DNA of 62,706 nucleotides from Clostridia bacterium. Its GTDB lineage: Bacteria; Bacillota; Clostridia; Christensenellales; Aristaeellaceae. Shown here one piece after another: positions 29,767 to 37,605 of the stretch. The notes beneath the pieces are model-generated. The model had not been told where the DNA came from and ran no database searches. It saw nothing but the letters and a program-made list of their open reading frames with translations. Location: assembly GCA_017447185.1 (NCBI GenBank), contig JAFSOC010000034.1, positions 1 through 62,706 of the forward strand, in the 5' to 3' direction. Position 1 is the stretch's first letter, and each line of letters opens with the position of its first letter. The position numbers were made by a program, and so were the translations under genes.

Positions 29767-30699
29767 TTGCCGAAATACCTTGTGACGCACTATTACCACA
29801 GCGGTTTTTCCGTTGCGTGCGAGGACGCGATCCTGGTTTTTGACTACTGGCGGGGCGAGAACGGCGAAGTGGACGAAACCATTGAGCTGACGCCGGAAAT
29901 CCTCAGCGCCTACCAGCAGATCTATGTGTTCATCAGCCACGACCATCCGGACCACCTGGACCCCATCGTCTTCAGCTGGAAGGATGTGCCCGGCATCCAG
30001 TACATCGTCTCCTCCGATATGCCGGTGGGCACCCGGGGGCGGCGCATGGCCCCGGGCGACACCGTGGATTTCTCCGACGACGTATCCGTCACCGCCTTTG
30101 ACTCCACGGATCCCGGCGTTTCCTTCCTGGTCTCCTTCAAGGGGCTGCAGGTTTTCCACGCCGGGGACCTGAATTTCTGGCACTGGCGCAACGAATCCAC
30201 CATGCGGGAGATTGAGGAGGCGGACATGGAGTTCCGCAAGGCCCTGAAGCCCCTCAGCGAGCACCCGGTGGACCTGGCCTTTTTCCCGCTGGATCCCCGG
30301 CAGGGCGCCATGTTTGAGGCGGGCATCAACTACTTCATCCTCACGATCCGCCCCCGGGTGGTGGTGCCCATGCACTATTTCCACCGGACGGAAGTGGCCA
30401 TGGAATATTCCCGCACCGCCTCCTGCCGCACGACGGAAGTGGTGGCCATGCCCGCCTACGGCGACCTGCTGGAGGTGGAGCTGGACGAGGAAGGTTACCT
30501 GAATCTCAGCTTCCCCGATCCGGAAGATTTCCTGGAGGAGGAAATGGACGAAAACGCCAACGCCTACGGCGACGAGGTGGATCCCCTGCTGGCGGAAGAC
30601 GATCCTTTCCTGGAAAGCGATCTGCCCCTGACCCAGCTGGCGGAGACCCCCAAACCCGAAGAAGAAAATGAGGACGAAAAAACCCTTCCGGAGGCTTGA
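29767..30699 (+). CDS. MBL-fold metal-dependent hydrolase, 310 aa
   Basis: Metallo-beta-lactamase-fold protein with the HxHxDH zinc motif (SHDHPDHLDP, about 57-62), a later GDLN aspartate and a downstream MHYFHRTE histidine, as in UlaG/RNase Z-like hydrolases. The C-terminus carries an acidic tail of about 60 residues (Glu/Asp-rich), which is unusual. The TTG at 29767 is chosen because AGGAGG precedes it and because the promoter start near 29727 excludes the long upstream frame. Substrate unknown. It faces addA convergently across the DnaA-box cluster. Confidence 0.8.
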   Translation: MPKYLVTHYYHSGFSVACEDAILVFDYWRGENGEVDETIELTPEILSAYQQIYVFISHDHPDHLDPIVFSWKDVPGIQYIVSSDMPVGTRGRRMAPGDTVDFSDDVSVTAFDSTDPGVSFLVSFKGLQVFHAGDLNFWHWRNESTMREIEEADMEFRKALKPLSEHPVDLAFFPLDPRQGAMFEAGINYFILTIRPRVVVPMHYFHRTEVAMEYSRTASCRTTEVVAMPAYGDLLEVELDEEGYLNLSFPDPEDFLEEEMDENANAYGDEVDPLLAEDDPFLESDLPLTQLAETPKPEEENEDEKTLPEA

Positions 30700-30712
30700 G
30701 CCGGAAGGGTTT
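30680..30712 (+). terminator. Terminator of the MBL-fold gene
   Basis: AAACCCTTCCGG (30680-30691) pairs with CCGGAAGGGTTT (30701-30712); the stop codon lies in the loop. It runs directly into the DnaA-box cluster. Confidence 0.8.
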
Positions 30713-30855
30713 CCACAATTTTCCACAGGTTTTCCACATCTTTGGAAAACTTTCCACGGAGGCCTGTGGGTTTCTGAAACCGTTGATTTTCCTCGCTTTT
30801 CCCCGGCGGGCAGAATTTGTCCCTTACAATATAACGCTTTTCACCCTGTGGAAAA
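30709..30855. other. DnaA-box-like cluster A
   Basis: TTTTCCACA at 30719-30727 and 30730-30738, GTTTCCACA at 30709-30717, CTTTCCACG at 30750-30758, and TGTGGAAAA (reverse orientation) at 30847-30855. The first four cores are spaced 10, 11 and 20 bp, close to whole helical turns, so bound protein would lie on one face. Located between convergent genes. Confidence 0.6.
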
Positions 30856-30884
30856 CACCCCGTTCCGATACATCCGGAACGGGG
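30852..30884 (-). terminator. Terminator of addA
   Basis: CCCCGTTCCG (30858-30867) pairs with CGGAACGGGG (30875-30884); on the minus strand it is followed by TGTTTTCC. The last bases overlap a DnaA-like box. Confidence 0.75.
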
Positions 30885-30900
30885 CGTACTTTTGGCCATG

Positions 30901-33900
30901 TTACGGATCCTCTCGGAGGACATTTGGCTCCTCCCAGGCATCCGTCAGATAAGCTTTCTGTTTTGAGATGGAATACAGCCAGGCCTCCTTCACGGGGCGG
31001 TTCGTCAGCCGCCGCACCGCTTCCGCGTACCACCGCAGCTGGGGCCGGTAGATTTCCATGAAATTCTGCTCATCGGTTACCTTATCCGTCTTGTAATCCA
31101 CAATCACCCAGCCCTCCCGCTCCCGGAAGGCGCAGTCGATGATACCCTGCACCAGCAGGTCCCGCTCCGGTTTCCGCAGGTTGAAGCTCCATTCCCGGTG
31201 CACGTCCCAGCCGGCCATCATCCGCTTGCCCAGGGGGGACCGCAGCCAGGCCGCCGCGTCCTTTGGGTTGATGACGGCGCCTTCTTCCTTCGTGAACACG
31301 TTCCGGCCCACCAGGTCCTCCTTCATCCGCTGCAGGGCCTCCTCCAGCCGCCCGTCCCCCACGGCCCGGACGATTTCCAGGTCGATCAGGGAAAGGAACT
31401 TGTGGATCAGGGTTCCGCGCCAGGCGGCCCGCTTCTCCGGCGGCGGGGAAAGGAAGGAGAAAGTATCCCCCACGGTGGTACGCTCCAGCGCCACGCTGAA
31501 ACGCTCCGGAATCCGCTTGTCCTCCGGGGTTTCCTCGTCCTCTGCGGCAAGATCCCGGTCCGCCCGCTGCAGCAGCCCCGTAACGGAACGTTTCTGCATT
31601 TTGCTGAGCATGGGTTTCGGAGGATAATCTTTCCACACATCTTCCACAGGGGGTGCGGAAAGCAAGGAATCAAGCCAAGCCACAAACTGTGGATGACTGC
31701 CTCTTTTTTCCACAGTTTTCTGCGATTCAACCGTGAAAGTGCTTATATTCCAAGGGGTTTCACCCTGTGGATAACCTGTGGACAGTTTTTCGGCATCCAG
31801 CAATGCGGGCACAATCCAGTCCATCAGGCAGGCCGCGGAAAGCACCCGGTGCACCCCCGAAGGCGCGTGCCAGAGCACCCGGTCTTCCCCCACGCTGATG
31901 AGGTACTCCCGCTCCTGGGCCCGGGTCAGCGCCACGTACAGGAGCCGGATTTTTTCCGCCCGCTGCTCCTTCTCCTTCTTCCAGGAGAAGATGGCCGTGG
32001 CCGCCGTATCCCGGCTGAGCCGCACGTCCGGCCGCTTGTATTTCAGGCAGATGCCCAGCTCCGCGTCCGTCATGAGCCCGCCTTCCGCCCGGTGGGACAG
32101 GGTGCTGTCCAGCCCCAGGCAGAACACCACGGGGAACTGCAGTCCTTTGGACTTGTGCATCGTCAGGATCCGCACCACGTTGTCCCCTTCCGCCAGGGGG
32201 GCGGCGGACTTCTGGTCCCCGCTGCCTGCCTGCTCCGACACATAGGCCAGGAACCGGTGCAGCGAAAAGACACCGGCGGCTTCCGCCTCTTCCGCCTTGC
32301 GGCAGAAGAGGGACAGGTTTTTCTGTTTCGTCCGGCCCGTTTTGCCGGATCCGGCCATGGCATAGTGATGGGAATCGCTGCAGAGGTACCGCACAAACTC
32401 GCTCATGGACTGGATGGTCATCATCTGCCGCCACTCCATGATTTTGTCCCGCACTTCGCGGCACCGGTCTCCCAGGGGCCCCAGGTCCTCCAGGGCGGCG
32501 TTGAACGCTTCATAGAAAGCCGCATCCCGGCCGGGTTTTTGCAGCCGCACCAGCGCCAGCTCCTCCTCCGTGAAGAAGAAGGGCGCGCTCATCAGGGTGG
32601 TCAGCAGCGCCTCGTCCCTGGTGGGATGGATCAGGTAGGTTAACAGCGCGACGAAGGCGGAAATCTCCGTCCGCTCATAGAAATCCGTTCCCCCGTCGAA
32701 GAATACGGGAATGCCCCGCTCCTCCAGCAGCCGTGCCAGCTCCGGCCCTTCCCGGCTGACCCTTGGCAGCAGCAGCACCATATCCCGGAACTCGAATTTT
32801 TCCTGCAGCAGCTCCCGTGCCCGCATGGCCACGCCGTCCGCCGCGATCTCCAGGGGTTTCCGTGTTTCGTTTTCGTCCGGCTGGAGCAGGTCCACCTGCA
32901 CCGGATGATACCCTTCGAAAGGTTTTCCGGGGATCAGCGCCTCCCGGTCCGTATAGTCCATTTCCGCCGTATCTTCCCGCATGATGTCCCGGAAGATGGT
33001 ATTCGCCGTCTCCAGGATCTCCGGCCGGGAGCGGAAGTTGGTCTGCAGGTTCAGCAGTTCCCCTTCCGAGTCCGGCCGGTCATACCATTCCACCCGCCGC
33101 TGGAACAGCTGGGGGTCCGCCAGGCGGAAGCGGTAGATGCTCTGCTTCACATCGCCCACCATGAACAGCCGGCCGTCCTCCGAGGACAGCCGCTGGATGA
33201 TCTCATCCTGCACGGCGGAAACATCCTGGCATTCATCCACAAATACCTTCGTCCACCGGGACCGCACCGAGGGCCCCGCCTCCGGATCCCGCAGGACCTT
33301 CAGGGCATACTGCTCCAGGTCGCTGAAATCCAGCAGCCGCAGCTTCGCCTTCCGCTGGGTGAACAGCTCCGCCGTCCGGTGGGTCAGCACCTTCAGTCCC
33401 TGCAGCGCCCGCTTCAGGTTACCGAAGTCCCGGGCCACCGTCTCCGCGTCGGGTCGGATCAGGGGGGTGATCTCTTCCGCGATTTCCTTCAGCTGATTGC
33501 GGTAATCGTTGTACCGCTCCTTCCAGTCGATCTCCAGGGAGTTGAGCTTGCTCCAGGGAGGCATGCGCATAAAGCCGGCGTTCAACTGCTCTTCGGGGAC
33601 TTCTTCCCCTTCCGCCCACAATTGTTTCACGTGAAACAATTCGCTGTCCGCTTTCCAGACGGCCCGGTAGGCTTCGCAGTGCTCCGGCGCTTCGAACATC
33701 AGGTACTGCCGCCGCAGGAGCATCTGCGCGGTCATGAGTTTTTCCTGCACGATCTTCGCCGCGCAGGCAAACCAGGGATGGCTGTCGTCCGGCTTCTCCG
33801 GAATATTGTCGCAGGAAGTATCCAGCCACTGGAAAGGATCCGGCAGGGACATCATGAAGGTATGTACGTCCCGGACGATCTCCTCCGTGGCCCGCTGGGT

Positions 33901-34368
33901 GAAACAGGTTTTCCAGTAAGCGTAGTCCGGATCCCCAGATTTCTGCAGGGCGGCGCAGGCGGAGCGGAAGGCCTTGGAGAAAAGCTCGTTGGCCCTCGCC
34001 TGTTCGCAGACGGCGAAGAAGGGGTCCGCTCCCGCCGCCTGGAACTCCTGCCGGATCAGCCGCTGGCAGAAGGCATGGATCGTGCAGATCTCCATCAGGT
34101 CCAGCCGCTCCAGGGCACGGCGAAGCCGCAGGTCCGCCCGGCCCTCCCGGAGCCGTTCCCGGATCTTGGCTTTCATTTCCGCAGCGGCGGCATTGGTGAA
34201 GGTGACCACCAGGAAGGATTCCGGTTCCGGCCGGTCCTCCCGCATGATCATCTGGACGATGCGCTCGATCATGACCGCGGTCTTTCCGCTGCCGGCGGCG
34301 GCGGAGCATATGATCTTTTTTGATTCGGAGAAAATGACATCCTGCTGCTGTTCTGTCCAGTTTGGCAT
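30901..34368 (-). CDS. addA: ATP-dependent helicase/nuclease subunit A, 1155 aa
   Basis: UvrD-like superfamily 1 helicase fused to a RecB-type nuclease, the motor subunit of the AddAB double-strand-break resection complex. Walker A AAGSGKT (24-30), helicase motifs including VDECQDVSAVQ and QTNFRSRPEIL, and the nuclease motif GWVIVDYKTDK near the C-terminus. Length is normal. Start at 34368 follows GGAGGTGA. addB, usually adjacent, is not in this window; instead the gene follows dnaN-recF. A parS site is embedded in its reading frame (encoding part of ELFHVKQL), and a cluster of DnaA-like boxes lies in its 3' third. Confidence 0.95.
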   Translation of the reverse strand: MPNWTEQQQDVIFSESKKIICSAAAGSGKTAVMIERIVQMIMREDRPEPESFLVVTFTNAAAAEMKAKIRERLREGRADLRLRRALERLDLMEICTIHAFCQRLIRQEFQAAGADPFFAVCEQARANELFSKAFRSACAALQKSGDPDYAYWKTCFTQRATEEIVRDVHTFMMSLPDPFQWLDTSCDNIPEKPDDSHPWFACAAKIVQEKLMTAQMLLRRQYLMFEAPEHCEAYRAVWKADSELFHVKQLWAEGEEVPEEQLNAGFMRMPPWSKLNSLEIDWKERYNDYRNQLKEIAEEITPLIRPDAETVARDFGNLKRALQGLKVLTHRTAELFTQRKAKLRLLDFSDLEQYALKVLRDPEAGPSVRSRWTKVFVDECQDVSAVQDEIIQRLSSEDGRLFMVGDVKQSIYRFRLADPQLFQRRVEWYDRPDSEGELLNLQTNFRSRPEILETANTIFRDIMREDTAEMDYTDREALIPGKPFEGYHPVQVDLLQPDENETRKPLEIAADGVAMRARELLQEKFEFRDMVLLLPRVSREGPELARLLEERGIPVFFDGGTDFYERTEISAFVALLTYLIHPTRDEALLTTLMSAPFFFTEEELALVRLQKPGRDAAFYEAFNAALEDLGPLGDRCREVRDKIMEWRQMMTIQSMSEFVRYLCSDSHHYAMAGSGKTGRTKQKNLSLFCRKAEEAEAAGVFSLHRFLAYVSEQAGSGDQKSAAPLAEGDNVVRILTMHKSKGLQFPVVFCLGLDSTLSHRAEGGLMTDAELGICLKYKRPDVRLSRDTAATAIFSWKKEKEQRAEKIRLLYVALTRAQEREYLISVGEDRVLWHAPSGVHRVLSAACLMDWIVPALLDAEKLSTGYPQGETPWNISTFTVESQKTVEKRGSHPQFVAWLDSLLSAPPVEDVWKDYPPKPMLSKMQKRSVTGLLQRADRDLAAEDEETPEDKRIPERFSVALERTTVGDTFSFLSPPPEKRAAWRGTLIHKFLSLIDLEIVRAVGDGRLEEALQRMKEDLVGRNVFTKEEGAVINPKDAAAWLRSPLGKRMMAGWDVHREWSFNLRKPERDLLVQGIIDCAFREREGWVIVDYKTDKVTDEQNFMEIYRPQLRWYAEAVRRLTNRPVKEAWLYSISKQKAYLTDAWEEPNVLREDP
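31629..31785. other. DnaA-box-like cluster B inside addA
   Basis: Six sites in 157 bp of coding sequence: CTTTCCACA (31629), TCTTCCACA (31640), TGTGGATGA (31688), TTTTCCACA (31706), a perfect TGTGGATAA (31766-31774) and TGTGGACAG (31777). This density is not expected from GC-rich coding DNA. Confidence 0.5.
33623..33638. other. parS centromere site, inside addA
   Basis: Exact match to the bacterial parS consensus TGTTTCACGTGAAACA, extended to a 20-bp perfect palindrome (33621-33640). ParB (Spo0J) binds such sites near oriC to organise and segregate the chromosome. Confidence 0.95.
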
Positions 34369-34413
34369 TGTCTCTCACCTCCGAATCGTGATTAGTTTTT
34401 AGTTGTTAGAAAT

Positions 34414-34429
34414 TGTTTCACGTGAAACA
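34414..34429. other. parS centromere site, recF-addA junction
   Basis: Second exact TGTTTCACGTGAAACA, again within a 20-bp palindrome (34412-34431). It lies between recF and addA and touches the recF stop codon. Confidence 0.95.
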
Positions 34430-34430
34430 A

Positions 34431-35597
34431 TCAACTGAAGTCCGGTTCTTTGAGGATCGGTTTTTCTTCTTCAAGGCCAGGATTCGTTAATTCAAGCTGT
34501 GCTTTGCCATTGATCGAGGAAACGTGGTAGATCCGCTTATCCGACTCCAGCTCCAGGTCCGTCTCATCCGTACAGGTAATAAACGTCTGGTAATCGCTGA
34601 TCTCGCTGACCAGCCGCATCCGCCGTTCCTTATCCAGCTCGCTCATCACGTCATCCAGCAGCAGCACCGGCGGTTCCCCGCTCATCTGCCGCAGTGCCTT
34701 CATCTGCGCCAGCTTCAGTGACAGCGCCGCGGTCCGGATCTGCCCCTGGCTGGCATAGACCTTCATATTCTTCCTGTTCAGCGACAGATTCAGGTCATCC
34801 CGGTGGGGCCCGGCGGACGTGATTCCGAGCCTTAAATCTTCCTCCCGGTTCTCCCGCATCACCCGCACAAAGTCTTCCTGCACATTCCCGGATTCCCGGA
34901 AGGCGGAATGATACCCGGCCTGGAATTCTTCCTCCTCCCGGCCGGAGATCCCGCGATAGGTTTCCGCTGCCAGCCTCGACAGCAGTTCCACCACCCGGAT
35001 CCGCTCCTGCACGATGACTTCCGCCGGACCAGCCATGGCCTGCTCAAAAACCTCCAGCAGACCGAAATTCGGCCGCTGATTCCCCCGCATATTCTTCAGG
35101 AGGGCATTCCTTTGCTCCAATCCCGATCTGTACTGCTGCAGCGCAATAAAATAACCCCGGTTCACCTGGGAAATCATCATATCCAGGTACCGCCGGCGTA
35201 CCGACGGCCCTTCCCGGATCAAGCCCAGATCCTCCGGCGAAAAGATGACGCACTGCAGGCAGCCCATCATATCCGAGAACCGTTTGATCTGCTTCTGATC
35301 CAGCAGGATCACTTTCTTCGCGGCCTCATTCGGCACCAGGCGCACGGAGATCTCCCGCTTCACGCCCCCGGACCGCACGTCCACGCCGCATGCCGCAAAG
35401 CTCTCCCCGATCCGCACCGCGCTCTGGTCCCCGGTGATCCGGTGGCTCTTGCCAAGGGCGCAATAATGAATGGCCTCCAGCAGGTTCGTTTTGCCGGAGC
35501 CATTCGCGCCGAAGAACAGATTGACCCCTTCGTGAGGGGTCAATACAGTTTCCTCGTAATTTCTGAAATTACGGAGAGTCAGCTTTTCAATAATCAT
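34431..35597 (-). CDS. recF: DNA replication and repair protein RecF, 388 aa
   Basis: SMC-like ATPase that loads RecA at gapped DNA with RecO and RecR. Walker A GANGSGKTN (30-38), ABC-type signature region and Walker B VLLLDDVMSELD near 315. An extra C-terminal segment of about 20 residues follows the usual end. The ATG at 35597 overlaps the dnaN stop codon by one base (TAATG), implying translational coupling. Order dnaN-recF is the classic origin-proximal arrangement. Confidence 0.96.
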   Translation of the reverse strand: MIIEKLTLRNFRNYEETVLTPHEGVNLFFGANGSGKTNLLEAIHYCALGKSHRITGDQSAVRIGESFAACGVDVRSGGVKREISVRLVPNEAAKKVILLDQKQIKRFSDMMGCLQCVIFSPEDLGLIREGPSVRRRYLDMMISQVNRGYFIALQQYRSGLEQRNALLKNMRGNQRPNFGLLEVFEQAMAGPAEVIVQERIRVVELLSRLAAETYRGISGREEEEFQAGYHSAFRESGNVQEDFVRVMRENREEDLRLGITSAGPHRDDLNLSLNRKNMKVYASQGQIRTAALSLKLAQMKALRQMSGEPPVLLLDDVMSELDKERRMRLVSEISDYQTFITCTDETDLELESDKRIYHVSSINGKAQLELTNPGLEEEKPILKEPDFS

Positions 35598-36712
35598 TAT
35601 TGGAACGTTCTTACCGGCAGAATCAGGTAAATGAAATCGTCGCCGTTTTCAGGAACCACCACGCAGGGGCTGATATTGGAATTGAACTTCATGCACAGGT
35701 TCTCATCCGACACATTGCGGATCACATCCGTAATATACCTTGCGTTGAAGGCGATATCGATATCATCGCCGTTCAGGGTGGCATCCATCTCTTCCTCCAC
35801 ATCGCCCAGCTCGGCGTTGGAGGTGATCTTCAGCACATCGCCCTTGAAGCTCATGCGGATCAGGTTGTTCTTGCCTTCCCGGGCCATGAGGCTGGCGCGG
35901 TCGATGGCGTCCTGCACGCTGATGCGGTTGGCCTTCGCTTCCGTCTTGAAATCGGCCGGAATGATCCGGCGGTAATCGATATACTCGCCCGCCAGCAGGC
36001 CGCTGGTCAGCCGGATATTGCCGAAGGTGCACTGCATCCGGTTCCGGTCAAAGAGCATGGTGCAGAAAGCATCGTCATCCGGCAGGATGCGGCTCAGCTC
36101 GTTCAGCACCTTTCCGGGAATGATGGCCTTCACCACGTCCACCCCGTCCGGCAGCTCAAAGGGCTGGAACACCTTCTGCATGGCGAGGCGGAATCCGTCC
36201 AGCGCCACCAGCCGCGCTTCGGAATGGCTGACTTCCAGCAGGGAGCCGGTCAGGATCTGGCGGCTCTCATCCGTGGCAATGGCAAACACCACCCGGGAAA
36301 TCATATCCCGCAGGCGGTTCTGCGGAATTTTCACCACGGAACCGGTCTTCAACGACTCAATCTCCGGATACTCGTCCGCGTTCATGATCGCCAGGTTGCT
36401 GCGGTTCTTCATACAGCGGATCACCGCCGTGCGGTTATCCGTCACGGACACGTTCACGTCGCCCACCGGCATCTTGCGGATCAGCTCGGTGAAGAGCTTG
36501 CCGGGCAGCACCGCCTGGCCCTCTTCCTTGATCACCGCGGCATTGGTGTATTCAATCACCAGGGACCCGTCGGAGCAGGTCATCCGCACCCGGTCATCCG
36601 CGGCATCAATCAGGATGCCTTCCAGAATCTGCTTCGGGGACCGGGCGGACAGCGCCCGGGTAACCGTGTTCAGGCCTTCGAGAAGGTCCTGGGAGTTCAT
36701 CGTGAAGATCAT
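35597..36712 (-). CDS. dnaN: DNA polymerase III subunit beta (sliding clamp), 371 aa
   Basis: Ring-shaped processivity clamp of the replicative polymerase. It has three repeated clamp domains and the typical end YLILPVRTF. The N-terminus MIFTMNSQDLLEGLNTVTRALS fits the family. Start at 36712 follows GAGG. The gene begins directly beside the AT-rich candidate unwinding element, so its promoter must lie within or close to it. dnaA, normally just upstream, is absent from this locus. Confidence 0.97.
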   Translation of the reverse strand: MIFTMNSQDLLEGLNTVTRALSARSPKQILEGILIDAADDRVRMTCSDGSLVIEYTNAAVIKEEGQAVLPGKLFTELIRKMPVGDVNVSVTDNRTAVIRCMKNRSNLAIMNADEYPEIESLKTGSVVKIPQNRLRDMISRVVFAIATDESRQILTGSLLEVSHSEARLVALDGFRLAMQKVFQPFELPDGVDVVKAIIPGKVLNELSRILPDDDAFCTMLFDRNRMQCTFGNIRLTSGLLAGEYIDYRRIIPADFKTEAKANRISVQDAIDRASLMAREGKNNLIRMSFKGDVLKITSNAELGDVEEEMDATLNGDDIDIAFNARYITDVIRNVSDENLCMKFNSNISPCVVVPENGDDFIYLILPVRTFQ

Positions 36713-36730
36713 CGATCCATCAACCTCGCT

Positions 36731-37060
36731 TCAAAAGAAAAGATATAACGTATATATAATATACATAATCGTAGTAGTAGCAGGACCTGTGGAAATCGGG
36801 GAAAACCACAGGAAACCCTTGATTTTCCTGTCTTCCGGCTGTGCATAAACTGTGGAATCTTATCCACTTTTTTTGGCCCGTCTGTAGATATTCCATACCC
36901 GCGGACCGAAATCCTTCTTTTTTCCCGCTCCCCGGAACCCTTTCCGGAGGGTGTTTCAGCATCTCAGAGCGGAAAACCCGCCTGCTGACGGGAAAATCTG
37001 AAGAAGTTTTCCACAGAATCCACCGAATTTATCCCCTGTGGATAACTTCACTGTGGAAAC
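36731..37060. other. oriC: Candidate chromosomal replication origin (oriC)
   Basis: From left to right: an AT-rich tract (36731-36770), TAG-TAG-TAG (36772-36780, a DnaA-trio-like run), a GC-rich 7-bp spacer, and a DnaA-like box TGTGGAAAT (36788-36796). Further boxes are TGTGCATAA (36840), TGTGGAATC (36851), TTATCCACT (36860), TTTTCCACA (37007), a perfect TGTGGATAA (37037-37045) and TGTGGAAAC (37052). This order matches the basal unwinding system described in Bacillus subtilis next to dnaN. Two parS sites within 3.5 kb support origin proximity. Bases 36869-37006 of this gap show nothing else. Confidence 0.72.
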
Positions 37061-37071
37061 CCGGAAAGCCT

Positions 37072-37605
37072 TTATTTCGTGGAAAGTACGGACTTGTTCT
37101 TCACAAAATAATCCACACCGGACCACAGCGTCAGGGCCACGGAAACCCCGGTCAGGATGCCCGTATACCAGGTGGCGAAACAGGCTTTATTGAAGAGCAA
37201 AATCGCCGCAATGGTCACCATCTGGAAGGTGGTTTTCCATTTGCCGATCTTGCCGGCGGCAATCACCTTGCCCTGGCCCACGGCCACCATGCGCAGTCCG
37301 TCCACCGCCAGTTCGCGGCAGAGGATGATCAGCACGACCCAGGCTTCCATCATGCCGTTGCGGACCAGCATCACCAGCGTGGTCAGCACCAGCAGCTTAT
37401 CCGCCACCGGATCAATGAACTTGCCGAAGTCCGTGACCATGTTGTACTTGCGGGCGATATGCCCGTCCAGCAGGTCTGTCAGGGAGGCCAGGATAAACAG
37501 CACCAGCGCCACGATTCGGCAGGTATCGTCATTCAGATACAGCAGCACCGCCACTGCCGGAATACACAGCACCCGGGCGATACTCAGTTTATTCGGAAGG
37601 TTCAC
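37072..37605 (-). CDS. pgsA: CDP-diacylglycerol--glycerol-3-phosphate 3-phosphatidyltransferase, 177 aa
   Basis: Membrane enzyme that makes phosphatidylglycerol phosphate, the first committed step to phosphatidylglycerol and cardiolipin. The CDP-alcohol phosphatidyltransferase motif is complete: D44-x2-D47-G48-x2-A51-R52-x8-G61-x3-D65-x3-D69. Several hydrophobic helices are present and length is typical. It starts at a GTG (37605) that overlaps the rimO stop by four bases, so the two are translationally coupled. It occupies the place where dnaA would be expected next to dnaN. Confidence 0.95.
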   Translation of the reverse strand: MNLPNKLSIARVLCIPAVAVLLYLNDDTCRIVALVLFILASLTDLLDGHIARKYNMVTDFGKFIDPVADKLLVLTTLVMLVRNGMMEAWVVLIILCRELAVDGLRMVAVGQGKVIAAGKIGKWKTTFQMVTIAAILLFNKACFATWYTGILTGVSVALTLWSGVDYFVKNKSVLSTK

